Shown: positions 7,714-13,118 of the stretch, piece after piece
How positions within the stretch are numbered: the stretch's first letter is position 1
Layout of the letters: each line of letters begins with the position of its first letter
DNA from: Caryophanales bacterium UBA1427
GTDB taxonomy: Bacteria > Bacillota_I > Bacilli_A > ML615J-28 > CAG-313
NCBI GenBank assembly: GCA_002329485.1
Contig: DCTZ01000021.1
Location: forward strand, 214-13,331
DNA: 13,118 bases
Reading direction: 5' to 3'
Position numbers and translations under genes: made by a program
Notes under the pieces: generated by a model
The model's database searches: none
Seen by the model: only the letters and a program-made list of their open reading frames with translations
What the model was told of the DNA's origin: nothing

Positions 7714-7740
7714 AAAAAAATCACCTTGACAAAGGTGATT
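7714..7740 (-). terminator. Intrinsic terminator of the AraC-GyrI gene
   Basis: A perfect 9-bp stem (AATCACCTT / AAGGTGATT, 7719-7740) with a 4-nt loop, followed on the minus strand by a T-run (T7 counting the last two stem bases). It lies 19 nt past the stop of the AraC-type gene and just upstream of the VOC gene promoter region. Confidence 0.88.
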
Positions 7741-7759
7741 GGTTGGGAAAACAAAGTGT

Positions 7760-8632
7760 TTATTTACGAAGCTTTTTGACCGGCCAAAGTTCGATATAGC
7801 CGCGTTCGCCAATTGGTTCAAGTTGGATTTTCGGATTGTCCGAATCCCAGACATATCCGATAACCTCCGGATTGTATTTAGCAATGGCCTGCCATACTTC
7901 GTCAATAGCTTCGGAATAGTTTTCCTCTTCGAACGGTTCGCCCTGGAACATGAGATAAGTTGCTTCCGGCAATTCAATCACGTCGAAACCTTCCGGAATG
8001 ACTCCGTCATAATCAAGGTTGACTTCGGCACCCTGAACATAGGTGGACGTTCCTTCTTTGATGTATTTAAACGGAAGCCACATACACACCGGTTCGCCTG
8101 AAATTGATTTGATGCTTTTCAAAATACCGAAAACATCGCAACCCACTTCCCCGCAATACTCAAAGTAATGGGTCGCTTTGCTGCCTCTTTTGATAATTAC
8201 TTTCCTTGGGGGTTTGGTAATCAAAGTAATAAAAATGTTTTTGACCTTTTCCATTTTCTTCTTTTCCTTTCTTTCGTAAACTTTAAAAGGGAGAAACAAA
8301 CAAATCGGAATCGGGTTTTTCGAATAATCATAAGGGTTGATGCCGAATTCTTTGAAGAAAGCCCTTTGGTATCCGTCCACGCTGTTATAACCGCTTTCAA
8401 AAGCCACATCGACAATTTTGACCTGATCATCCCGCAGTTTCAACGCCGACTTGGATAACCTGAGTCTTCGGATGTAAGTACTGGGAGTCATGTTCAACAG
8501 TTTCACAAACAAGCGGTAAGAATACCAGGGGGAATAATTCGAAACATTGGCCAAATCGGCTAAGGTGATTTCTTCATCCCAATGATCATCGATATAATCC
8601 TGCATCCGCTTGACTGCTTCATAGATATTCAT
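7760..8632 (-). CDS. AraC-family regulator with GyrI-like effector-binding domain
   Basis: 290 aa from ATG 8632. AGGTG is 8 nt upstream of this ATG, whereas the longer GTG at 8641 overlaps that site. The N-terminal two-helix-turn-helix AraC domain spans about 20-105: TLADLANVSNYSPWYSYRLF, then IVDVAFESGYNSVDGYQRAF and the closing F.INP.DY. A basic linker (KEKKKMEKVK) leads to a GyrI/BacR-type effector domain from about 130 to the end (small-molecule binding), ending in YIELWPV. Relatives (Rob- and BltR-like) sense lipophilic compounds and activate efflux or stress genes. The ligand and targets here are unknown. The candidates by position are the adjacent VOC-YwaF pair and the 3-TM gene. It has its own terminator. 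Confidence 0.9.
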   Translation of the reverse strand: MNIYEAVKRMQDYIDDHWDEEITLADLANVSNYSPWYSYRLFVKLLNMTPSTYIRRLRLSKSALKLRDDQVKIVDVAFESGYNSVDGYQRAFFKEFGINPYDYSKNPIPICLFLPFKVYERKEKKKMEKVKNIFITLITKPPRKVIIKRGSKATHYFEYCGEVGCDVFGILKSIKSISGEPVCMWLPFKYIKEGTSTYVQGAEVNLDYDGVIPEGFDVIELPEATYLMFQGEPFEEENYSEAIDEVWQAIAKYNPEVIGYVWDSDNPKIQLEPIGERGYIELWPVKKLRK

Positions 8633-8697
8633 TTGTTTCACCTCGCAAATATCTTACCAAAGGAAAAAGAAAAATTCTCGACATTTTTTGCTATAAT

Positions 8698-9039
8698 TTA
8701 AACCACCTCCATATAATCCCAAAGATTACCTTTGAGAATCGCTTCCCGTAAAAAGAAAGTCATGACTGACAGAACAAGCAGACTGACAAAAAAGATTAAA
8801 ACTTTCTTTTTGGTTTTTAAGCCAAATTCTTTGATAAAATTATAAACAAACAACAGCACGCTTAATAAAGCAATCAATATACTGATTATGACGGTTACGT
8901 CGTTGGCATTAAAGGCTGTCGAATCGTTACCGAAGATATTCAATAGGACCAAAGAATTCAAGGCCCGATAAGGCAAAAAAAGCAAAATAAACAAAAAGAA
9001 CCAGATATATACTTTTATATGCTTTTTCAACATATGCAT
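8698..9039 (-). CDS. Small three-span membrane protein of unknown function
   Basis: 113 aa from ATG 9039 (an in-frame ATG at 9033 is also possible). Three hydrophobic segments are visible: about 9-24 (VYIWFFLFILLFLP), 49-68 (VTVIISILIALLSVLLFVYN) and 80-98 (LIFFVSLLVLSVMTFFL), with lysines (KTKKK) between the last two. I do not recognise the family. The ORF can be read further upstream to 9201, but that part crosses a strong extended -10 element, so I reject the longer start. It is divergent from the permease and ends 65 nt before the AraC gene with no terminator between. Confidence 0.6.
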   Translation of the reverse strand: MHMLKKHIKVYIWFFLFILLFLPYRALNSLVLLNIFGNDSTAFNANDVTVIISILIALLSVLLFVYNFIKEFGLKTKKKVLIFFVSLLVLSVMTFFLREAILKGNLWDYMEVV

Positions 9040-9049
9040 CACCGGTTTT

Positions 9050-9058
9050 ATTATATCA
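9050..9058 (-). promoter_or_regulatory. Extended -10 promoter of the three-span protein
   Basis: Minus-strand TGATATAAT (a TG one base before a perfect TATAAT). Transcription should start near 9043, only about 4-10 nt before the start codon, so the mRNA would be nearly leaderless. Confidence 0.6.
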
Positions 9059-9210
9059 TAATATTTTTTCTTTAACCTTAATTTTTGAAGAATTGCCCAC
9101 TTTTCGGAATATTTGCACAAACGGTCTATTTGCAGAAAATGAGAAAACACCTTCTGGAACAAGTGAAAAAATGACCCGGGAATTTTTTGCATTTTTCCCA
9201 ATCAAACTGC

Positions 9211-9239
9211 TTGCATTTTATTTTTATTAGGAATATAAT
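9211..9239 (+). promoter_or_regulatory. Promoter of the ArsB-like permease
   Basis: TTGCAT (9211-9216), 17-bp spacer, TATAAT (9234-9239). The start codon at 9271 follows about 30 nt later. The -35 is a weak match; the -10 is perfect. Confidence 0.6.
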
Positions 9240-9270
9240 ATCGAAGGTTAAAAAGAAGGTTATCGAAATT

Positions 9271-10587
9271 ATGAATTCGCTTATTATATTGACAGCTTTG
9301 ATTTTGCTCTCTTTGGTAGTTGTTGTGGTGTTTAAGCCGACGTTTACGGTTAAAAACCACACTATCGAATCATTTTGGGTCGTCGCTTTGGTGGGGGCCT
9401 TTTTACTTGTCGTTTTCGGTTTTATTTCTTGGGATGAAATCTGGGTCGGCATGACCAAGAATAAAGCCATCAACCCTTTCTTCATTTTAATTTTGTTTTT
9501 CTCCATGACGCTTTTGTCGATTGTTTTGGACGAATTGGGATTTTTCCAAAAACTCGCTTCTTATGCCATGGAAAAAGCAAAGGGCGAACAGATGAAGATG
9601 TTTTTCTATCTGTATATCATCACTTCGGTCCTGACGGTTTTTACTTCCAACGACATTATCATTCTGACCTTTACGCCGTTTATCTGCTACTTTGCCAAAT
9701 ATGCCAAAATCAATCCGATTCCGTATCTGATTGCCGAATTCGTCGCCGCAAACTCCTGGAGCATGATGCTGATCATCGGCAATCCGACCAATATTTACAT
9801 TGCGTCTTTTTATCAGATCGATTTTTTCAGCTATCTGAAAATCATGTTTTTACCGACCATCGTAACTTCGGTCAGCCTAATGATTTTGTTGTTGGTTATT
9901 TTCCACAAACCGTTGGAAAAAGAAATTGACCATTCAAACGACTCCGTCTTGAACCAAATCGATGTACCTTTGAAAAACAAAACTTTAACGATAATCGCAT
10001 TGATACATTTAGGACTTTGCACTTTGCTTCTGAGTATCGCCAGCACCATCGATTGGCCGATGTGGTTAATCAGTCTGCTTTTTGCCTTAAGCATGGTTTT
10101 GGTGCTTTTTGTCTACTACTTGTTTAACCGAAAAGAAAACTATTTGTTTAAGGTTTTGAAAAGACTTCCTTTTTCGTTGATACCTTTCGTCTTGTCGATG
10201 TTTATCCTGGTCTTGACACTTAATAAATATGCCATAACATCCAATATTGCGCATTTGTTTGCCGGACATAACGCCGTATACTCTTACGGCATCACATCTT
10301 TCTTAAGCGCCAATCTCATGAACAATATCCCGATGAGCGTGCTCTTTTCCGATGTCATAGCATTCTCGGATTCTTCCAGCAAACTGGGAGCCATTTACGC
10401 AAGCATCATCGGTTCCAATCTCGGCGCTTTCTTTACGCCAATCGGAGCGCTTGCGGGAGTAATGTGGATGCAAATTCTGAAAAAAGAAAAAATCTCCCTT
10501 TCCTTTACTTCTTTCATCCATTACGGAATGATGCTTTCCATTCCCGCGCTCCTGATCGCTTTAACGGTACTTTTCCTGGTACTGTAA
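9271..10587 (+). CDS. ArsB/ion-transporter-superfamily permease
   Basis: 438 aa from ATG 9271, downstream of the -10 at 9234. GAAGG lies about 12 nt ahead; the upstream in-frame ATG at 9187 precedes the promoter. About 11-12 hydrophobic spans. Signature elements of the ArsB/NhaD/citrate-transporter (IT) superfamily are present in both inverted halves. In the first half these are TSNDIIILTFTP (125-136) and IIGNPTN (168-174). In the second half they are NNIPMSVLF, then GSNLGAFFTPIGALAGVMWM. Members export arsenite/antimonite or exchange Na+/H+ or carboxylates. No arsR, arsC or other arsenic gene is adjacent, so the substrate is unknown. It is the only plus-strand gene of the window, with its own promoter and terminator. 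Composition is like its neighbours. Confidence 0.88.
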   Translation: MNSLIILTALILLSLVVVVVFKPTFTVKNHTIESFWVVALVGAFLLVVFGFISWDEIWVGMTKNKAINPFFILILFFSMTLLSIVLDELGFFQKLASYAMEKAKGEQMKMFFYLYIITSVLTVFTSNDIIILTFTPFICYFAKYAKINPIPYLIAEFVAANSWSMMLIIGNPTNIYIASFYQIDFFSYLKIMFLPTIVTSVSLMILLLVIFHKPLEKEIDHSNDSVLNQIDVPLKNKTLTIIALIHLGLCTLLLSIASTIDWPMWLISLLFALSMVLVLFVYYLFNRKENYLFKVLKRLPFSLIPFVLSMFILVLTLNKYAITSNIAHLFAGHNAVYSYGITSFLSANLMNNIPMSVLFSDVIAFSDSSSKLGAIYASIIGSNLGAFFTPIGALAGVMWMQILKKEKISLSFTSFIHYGMMLSIPALLIALTVLFLVL

Positions 10588-10590
10588 GAA

Positions 10591-10764
10591 TTAAACGCCA
10601 TTCGGTTTTCGAATGACGTTTTTTTCATTTGATGACATATCTTTGCACAGTTGTTTTAAAGAAGTCGTGATATCGGCGACTGTTTCGAAACCGGACCGGA
10701 TAATCAGATATGCCCCCGCAACAAAGAAATAAATCAACAAAAAATTAAGAAGATATTTTTTCAT
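10591..10764 (-). CDS. 57-aa single-span membrane protein
   Basis: MKKYLLNFLLIYFFVAGAYL begins one hydrophobic span (about 4-24), followed by a 33-residue mostly polar tail. GGAAGGAG lies just upstream of ATG 10764, a very strong ribosome binding site that supports translation. It starts 20 nt after the GNAT stop, so the two are probably co-transcribed. The stop codon and last codons overlap the permease terminator stem on the opposite strand. I do not recognise a family; orientation and function are open. Confidence 0.6.
   Translation of the reverse strand: MKKYLLNFLLIYFFVAGAYLIIRSGFETVADITTSLKQLCKDMSSNEKNVIRKPNGV
10593..10626 (+). terminator. Intrinsic terminator of the permease gene
   Basis: The stem is AAACG-(C/A mismatch)-CATTCG with loop GTTTT (10593-10621), followed by a T-run to 10626. 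It begins 5 nt after the permease stop codon and overlaps the 3' end of the convergent small-protein gene. Confidence 0.85.
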
Positions 10765-10784
10765 AAATCTCCTTCCTTTCATGT

Positions 10785-11282
10785 CTAAATTTCCCTCGTC
10801 AGCGCCATTTCCCATTCCACCAGTTCTCCCCTTAAAACCTTTTGAACGATTTTTTTGCCGGTGAAACGAAAACCTTTCTTTTGATAAAAGGCAATGGCTT
10901 TTTGATTTCCTTCTAGGACAAACAATACGACGGACGGATGAGGAAGGCGTTTTAAGGCCTCGTCCAACAGGGCGCTTCCTATTCCGTATCTTTGATAATC
11001 TTTCAATATATAAATCGCCCCGATTTCGGAAGCAGGAAAAATCGAAACATGGCTTCGTCCTTCTTCCAAATAACTGACAAAACCGACTATTTTTCCGTCG
11101 ACCAAGGCAACCAGCGTATTTTCGGGATGGCTTTTGGCAATATTAACCCGATTTTCCAATCGGACGGTATCCAAAAATTCTTGGGGCATTAAGCCGGGAT
11201 AAGTTTCCAGCCAGGCGGTATAATGAACAAAACCACGTCCGTAAGCGTCATCCGCGGTTGCTTCTCTGATGGTGAATTCCAT
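10785..11282 (-). CDS. GNAT-family N-acetyltransferase
   Basis: 165 aa from ATG 11282, with GAGGT 9 nt upstream; the longer reading to 11360 overlaps the preceding gene and lacks a site. A complete GNAT fold is visible. The N-terminal FTIREATADD strand comes first. A substrate-side segment (TAWLETYPGLMP) follows, typical of the RimI-like/YhbS-like toxin- or peptide-acetylating group. Then come strand IVGFVSYLEE and motif A EIGAIYILKDYQRYGIGSAL with the acetyl-CoA loop QRYGIG. Motif B is EGNQKAIAFYQKKGFRFTG. It uses acetyl-CoA; the acceptor is unknown. The stop is TAG. It starts 23 nt after the end of the DUF3307-like gene and is followed 20 nt later by the small membrane protein. Confidence 0.9.
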   Translation of the reverse strand: MEFTIREATADDAYGRGFVHYTAWLETYPGLMPQEFLDTVRLENRVNIAKSHPENTLVALVDGKIVGFVSYLEEGRSHVSIFPASEIGAIYILKDYQRYGIGSALLDEALKRLPHPSVVLFVLEGNQKAIAFYQKKGFRFTGKKIVQKVLRGELVEWEMALTREI

Positions 11283-11305
11283 TGTTTTATACCTCAAAAA
11301 AATTA

Positions 11306-12062
11306 CTAATATTTTTTCATGACATAAAAATAGATAGCACAATAAAGCAATGCCAAACAAATGCTCGCCAAGGTACCTACCAAGTATTTGTTTATTTTAT
11401 CCTCTTTATTTTCCTCTTCCTTTAGTTCTCGGGATCTTACCCAAGATTTTGCAGCTATGATAATGGCTATTGCAGATGCCGAGTTAAGATAACAAAGAAC
11501 AAGTACGATTATCCTTTCAAAAATGCCTATCATTACACCAGTATCAAAGGGTTTATAAATGGGCGAACCAAATAAATCCCAATAGAGGTTATTAATGAAA
11601 ATGGCTGAAGGCTTGATGGTTAACAATAAAACCAATACAATAAGCAAGGTTTCTTGGTGTTTCGGGTTTATAAAATAATCAAAAGAGAATATTTTTAGTA
11701 TTACCAAAATAACACCAATATGGATTATTTGATCAATTATTAGTGCCAAAACTCTTTTGGTTTTCAAAAAAAATAGAAAAGCAATTAATTATTATATGAG
11801 AAGCTGCCAGTATTAAATATATCATAAGTAACAGCCAGTAATTTCGATTCCAAATAATGAGCAGAAATAAAAAAGGAATCATGTATAAACCAACATGAAT
11901 CAATACTTTTTTTAAGTTAAATATTTCTTTATCAGAACATTCAACACAGGGATTGCAGGTATCGTCCATTTTTGCTTCTTTGCATTTTGATAACTAATTA
12001 AATTGCAAATAAAAATCACCAATAAATTGCATAATCAAAATAATTATCAAATTAATAGGCAT
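11306..12062 (-). pseudogene. DUF3307-type membrane protein gene, broken by TAG and a T8 frameshift
   Basis: The natural start is ATG 12062 with AAGGAGAGAG just upstream. The first 22 codons include the DUF3307 N-terminal signature MQFIGDFYLQF. Codon 23 is TAG (11994-11996). The same frame then continues (CNPCVEC, NLKKVLIHVGLY, ILAASHIIINCFSIF) to a T8 tract (A8 at 11766-11773). Beyond it the family continues one frame over: KTKRVLALIIDQIIHIGVI, then GIFERIIVLVL, AIAIIIAAKSWVRSREL and YLVGTLASI. Dropping one T fuses the halves exactly, giving 252 codons including the TAG and the terminal stop, a normal family length. Internal restarts exist: ATG 11969 for the front piece and TTG for the back piece. 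It overlaps the end of the HTH-like gene by 11 nt. DUF3307 proteins commonly accompany SatD. The protein is multi-span; its role is unknown. Confidence 0.82.
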
Positions 12063-12258
12063 TTTCTCTCTCCTTTTTTTCAATCCATAACATTAAAGTA
12101 CCGTCCATGTTTCTGCTTTCTTTTATTCTTCCTGACCGAATATGTTTATCAACGTTTTGTCTTGATGTTTTTAAAACTTCGGCTATCAATGAAGAATAAC
12201 CTTTCCGCCAAAAATCCTTAATATACAAATCATCACTTTTGTCGGCTAAATGAATCAT
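12052..12258 (-). CDS. Small helix-turn-helix-like protein of the SatD module
   Basis: 68 aa, basic and soluble. The central part LIAEVLKTSRQNVDKHIRSGRI reads like a helix-turn-helix with a recognition helix SRQNVDKHIRSG, then a short wing (DGTLMLWIEKKE). It sits between the SatD-like gene (17-nt gap) and the DUF3307-like gene (11-nt overlap), which suggests translational coupling and a local regulatory role. The ribosome binding site is poor; AAGGA lies too far upstream. A 4-codon ORF (MNLL) ends in TGA overlapping the ATG, which may allow reinitiation. The family is not recognised beyond this; the palindromes upstream of the operon are candidate binding sites. GC is lower than in the rest of the window. 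Confidence 0.62.
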   Translation of the reverse strand: MIHLADKSDDLYIKDFWRKGYSSLIAEVLKTSRQNVDKHIRSGRIKESRNMDGTLMLWIEKKERENAY

Positions 12259-12275
12259 AACAGGTTCATTTTTCC

Positions 12276-12916
12276 TTATTGTTTTTCGAAAAAATCCATT
12301 TGAAAATTAGTTAAAAAGTAATTGGTTTTATCTTTATTATCCAACAAATCCTGTTTTAATTTAAATAATTCGATATAGAATAGATTATCTTCGTAAAAGG
12401 ACAAATTATAACCGCTTATGGTAATTGGATTCAATATTTCCAATATTAACTCAATGGCTTTTGCCGAATTTGATTGTCTCCTTTTGATTTCCCAATTTGC
12501 CAACGAAAACATATTGATAAATTTATCTGAAGAATCCCCTGAATTATAAAAAATTGTATTAATATTTTTTTCTGGAATGCTTATTATTGCTTCCCGAGCT
12601 TTATAATAAGCATCTCCGTCCAATTCGGTTGAAAGCCAATTTTCATTGAAATAATCCCCCCTCTGCCGATTCCTCCTCTGATTTTTATCGGAAAAATCAT
12701 TAATTGTAATTTCCGAAAATATAAAAAGGCTGATTCACTGTTTAAAAAAAGACCCTGATTTTCGTCTCCGCCGCTAAACATCCTTTCTTTGGCCATCATT
12801 GATTTAAATTGCTTATTCAAATAATTGATTGACTCTTTTATAATCATTTGAATTTTGAATCTGTCCTTATACTTCCTGGATTCTAAAATATCTATAATCA
12901 AGGCACTGTATAACAT
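12276..12916 (-). pseudogene. satD: SatD-family gene, frameshifted at a G6 tract
   Basis: Start ATG 12916 with GGGTG 7 nt upstream. The front part (to about residue 87) has SatD hallmarks: ALIIDILESRKYKDR, then MFSGGDENQGLF (GGDE at 49-52), and FPIKIRGGIGRG. At the G6 run (C6 at 12656-12661) the frame is lost. Adding one G continues as NENWLSTELDGDAYYKAREA, which is the expected next SatD element (STE.DG.AYY.AR.AI). The coding part then runs to TAA at 12276. The repaired gene has 214 codons with stop, a normal SatD length. SatD is named from the Streptococcus mutans sat (secretion and acid tolerance) operon; its biochemical role is unclear. It leads the HTH-like and DUF3307-like genes. Whether the lesion is real or an assembly error cannot be told here. 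Confidence 0.8.
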
Positions 12917-12932
12917 TTTTATCACCCTTTGT

Positions 12933-12961
12933 GGTATATCATATAATTTCTATAAAAGCAA
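12933..12961 (-). promoter_or_regulatory. Candidate promoter of the SatD operon
   Basis: Minus strand TTGCTT (12956-12961), 17-bp spacer, then TATACC (12933-12938) preceded by TGA, an extended -10. The -35 lies inside the large inverted repeat, so a protein bound there would block or redirect RNA polymerase. Confidence 0.45.
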
Positions 12962-12982
12962 CCTATTTCGGTTGCTTTTATA
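12951..12982. repeat. 13-bp perfect inverted repeat, candidate operator
   Basis: TATAAAAGCAACC (12951-12963) pairs perfectly with GGTTGCTTTTATA (12970-12982) around a 6-nt spacer. It overlaps the -35 of the SatD operon promoter. It could act as an operator or, as RNA on either strand, as a hairpin terminator with a short T-run. Confidence 0.8.
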
Positions 12983-12987
12983 AACGA

Positions 12988-13009
12988 AACCAAATTTGGT
13001 TGCTTTATT
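12988..13009. repeat. AACCAAATTTGGTT palindrome plus third GGTTGCTTT copy
   Basis: A perfect 14-bp palindrome (12988-13001) runs into GGTTGCTTTATT (12998-13009). This repeats the core of the adjacent inverted repeat in direct orientation, so the core GGTTGCTTT occurs three times in about 55 bp. Confidence 0.7.
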
Positions 13010-13066
13010 AAAAAACAAAAAAAGGCCTGACTTTCGCCTAGACGTTGATCAAACCTGTTGTTTTTT
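13010..13066 (-). terminator. Probable terminator downstream of tRNA-Glu
   Basis: AAAAAACAA (13010-13018) and TTGTTTTTT (13058-13066) are complementary, and an inner AGGC/GCCT pairing lies close to the T-run. On the minus strand the stem ends in T7-G-T6, directly after the tRNA. The stem is A/T rich and the loop large, so this is a moderate call. Confidence 0.45.
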
Positions 13067-13069
13067 AGA

Positions 13070-13118
13070 TGGTGATCCGTACGGGATTCGAACCCGTGAA
13101 TGCATGCGTGAAAGGCAT
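13070..13118 (-). tRNA. tRNA-Glu (anticodon UUC), 3' part only
   Basis: On the minus strand the visible part reads as anticodon loop CTTTCAC (anticodon TTC), 3' anticodon stem GCATG paired with the visible ATGC, a 5-nt variable loop, T arm ACGGG-TTCGAAT-CCCGT, acceptor strand ACGGATC, discriminator A and an encoded CCA (13070-13072). The anticodon loop is the one usual for bacterial tRNA-Glu. The D arm and 5' acceptor strand lie beyond the window, so this is cut by the edge, not truncated in the genome. Confidence 0.9.

Noticed and set aside
9040..9201. N-terminal extension of the three-span protein to 9201
   Set aside because: It reads through the extended -10 promoter and gives a basic, low-complexity leader without family features.
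9060..9210. Riboswitch or T-box upstream of the permease
   Set aside because: No T-box AGGGTGG core or known riboswitch core is visible, and the permease -10 at 9234 lies downstream of this stretch, so it would not be in the mRNA.
9271..10587. Arsenic resistance operon
   Set aside because: The permease is ArsB-like in fold motifs, but no arsR, arsC, arsA or arsM gene is adjacent. The substrate cannot be assigned.
12931..13066. CRISPR-like or iteron-like repeat array
   Set aside because: The copies are only three, are not evenly spaced by unique spacers, and fit an operator or terminator better. No cas or replication gene is near.
1..13118. Alternative genetic code with TGA as Trp
   Set aside because: All clear genes use TGG for Trp. 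No TGA stop is seen among the dozen checked, but this is expected with a TAA-rich, AT-biased gene set, and no confident gene needs an in-frame TGA.

Overview
The window looks like a chromosomal stretch from a low-to-moderate GC Gram-positive (Firmicutes/Mollicutes-related) bacterium, probably gut- or sediment-type and uncultured. The reasons are strong AGGAG-type ribosome binding sites, sigma-A-type promoters (TATAAT), intrinsic terminators with T-runs, prolipoproteins with 'bacterial repeat' CxxC ribbons, and SatD, DarB-like and YwaF-like families. The standard code fits: Trp is TGG. The stops I could check are TAA, apart from two TAG; none is TGA. I cannot name the species from sequence alone.

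Layout, right to left, because almost everything is on the minus strand. A partial tRNA-Glu(UUC) enters at 13118. It is followed by a palindrome-rich regulatory region and a low-GC three-gene module: a SatD-family gene, a 68-aa helix-turn-helix-like protein, and a DUF3307-type membrane protein. The SatD-like gene is frameshifted at a G6 tract. The DUF3307-like gene carries an in-frame TAG and a frameshift at a T8 tract. Next come a GNAT acetyltransferase and a 57-aa single-span membrane protein. These converge on the only plus-strand gene, an ArsB/ion-transporter-superfamily permease. Divergent from the permease is a 3-TM small protein. Then follow an AraC-GyrI regulator, a glyoxalase-fold (VOC) protein, a YwaF/TMEM164-like 7-TM protein and a DarB/CbpB-like CBS-pair protein. 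The last three genes are a large ankyrin-repeat protein and two tandem paralogous exported proteins, the second running off the left edge of the window.

The most unusual items are four. (1) The left-most lipoprotein carries a penicillin-recognising serine hydrolase (S11-like) domain whose motifs appear in permuted order: SxN-like, then KSG, then SxxK. (2) A roughly 727-aa ankyrin protein ends in a domain that reads like the 3'-DNA-binding domain of PriA. (3) The SatD/HTH/DUF3307 module carries three lesions. (4) Three genes would each be restored by a one-base change in a homopolymer (T7, T8, G6), which means decay, slippage/phase variation, or assembly error.

Most of the genes look like independent single-gene or two-gene units with their own promoters and terminators, not one pathway. 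Likely co-transcribed groups are satD-HTH-DUF3307(-GNAT-small membrane protein), VOC-YwaF, and the two paralogous lipoproteins, perhaps with the ankyrin gene.
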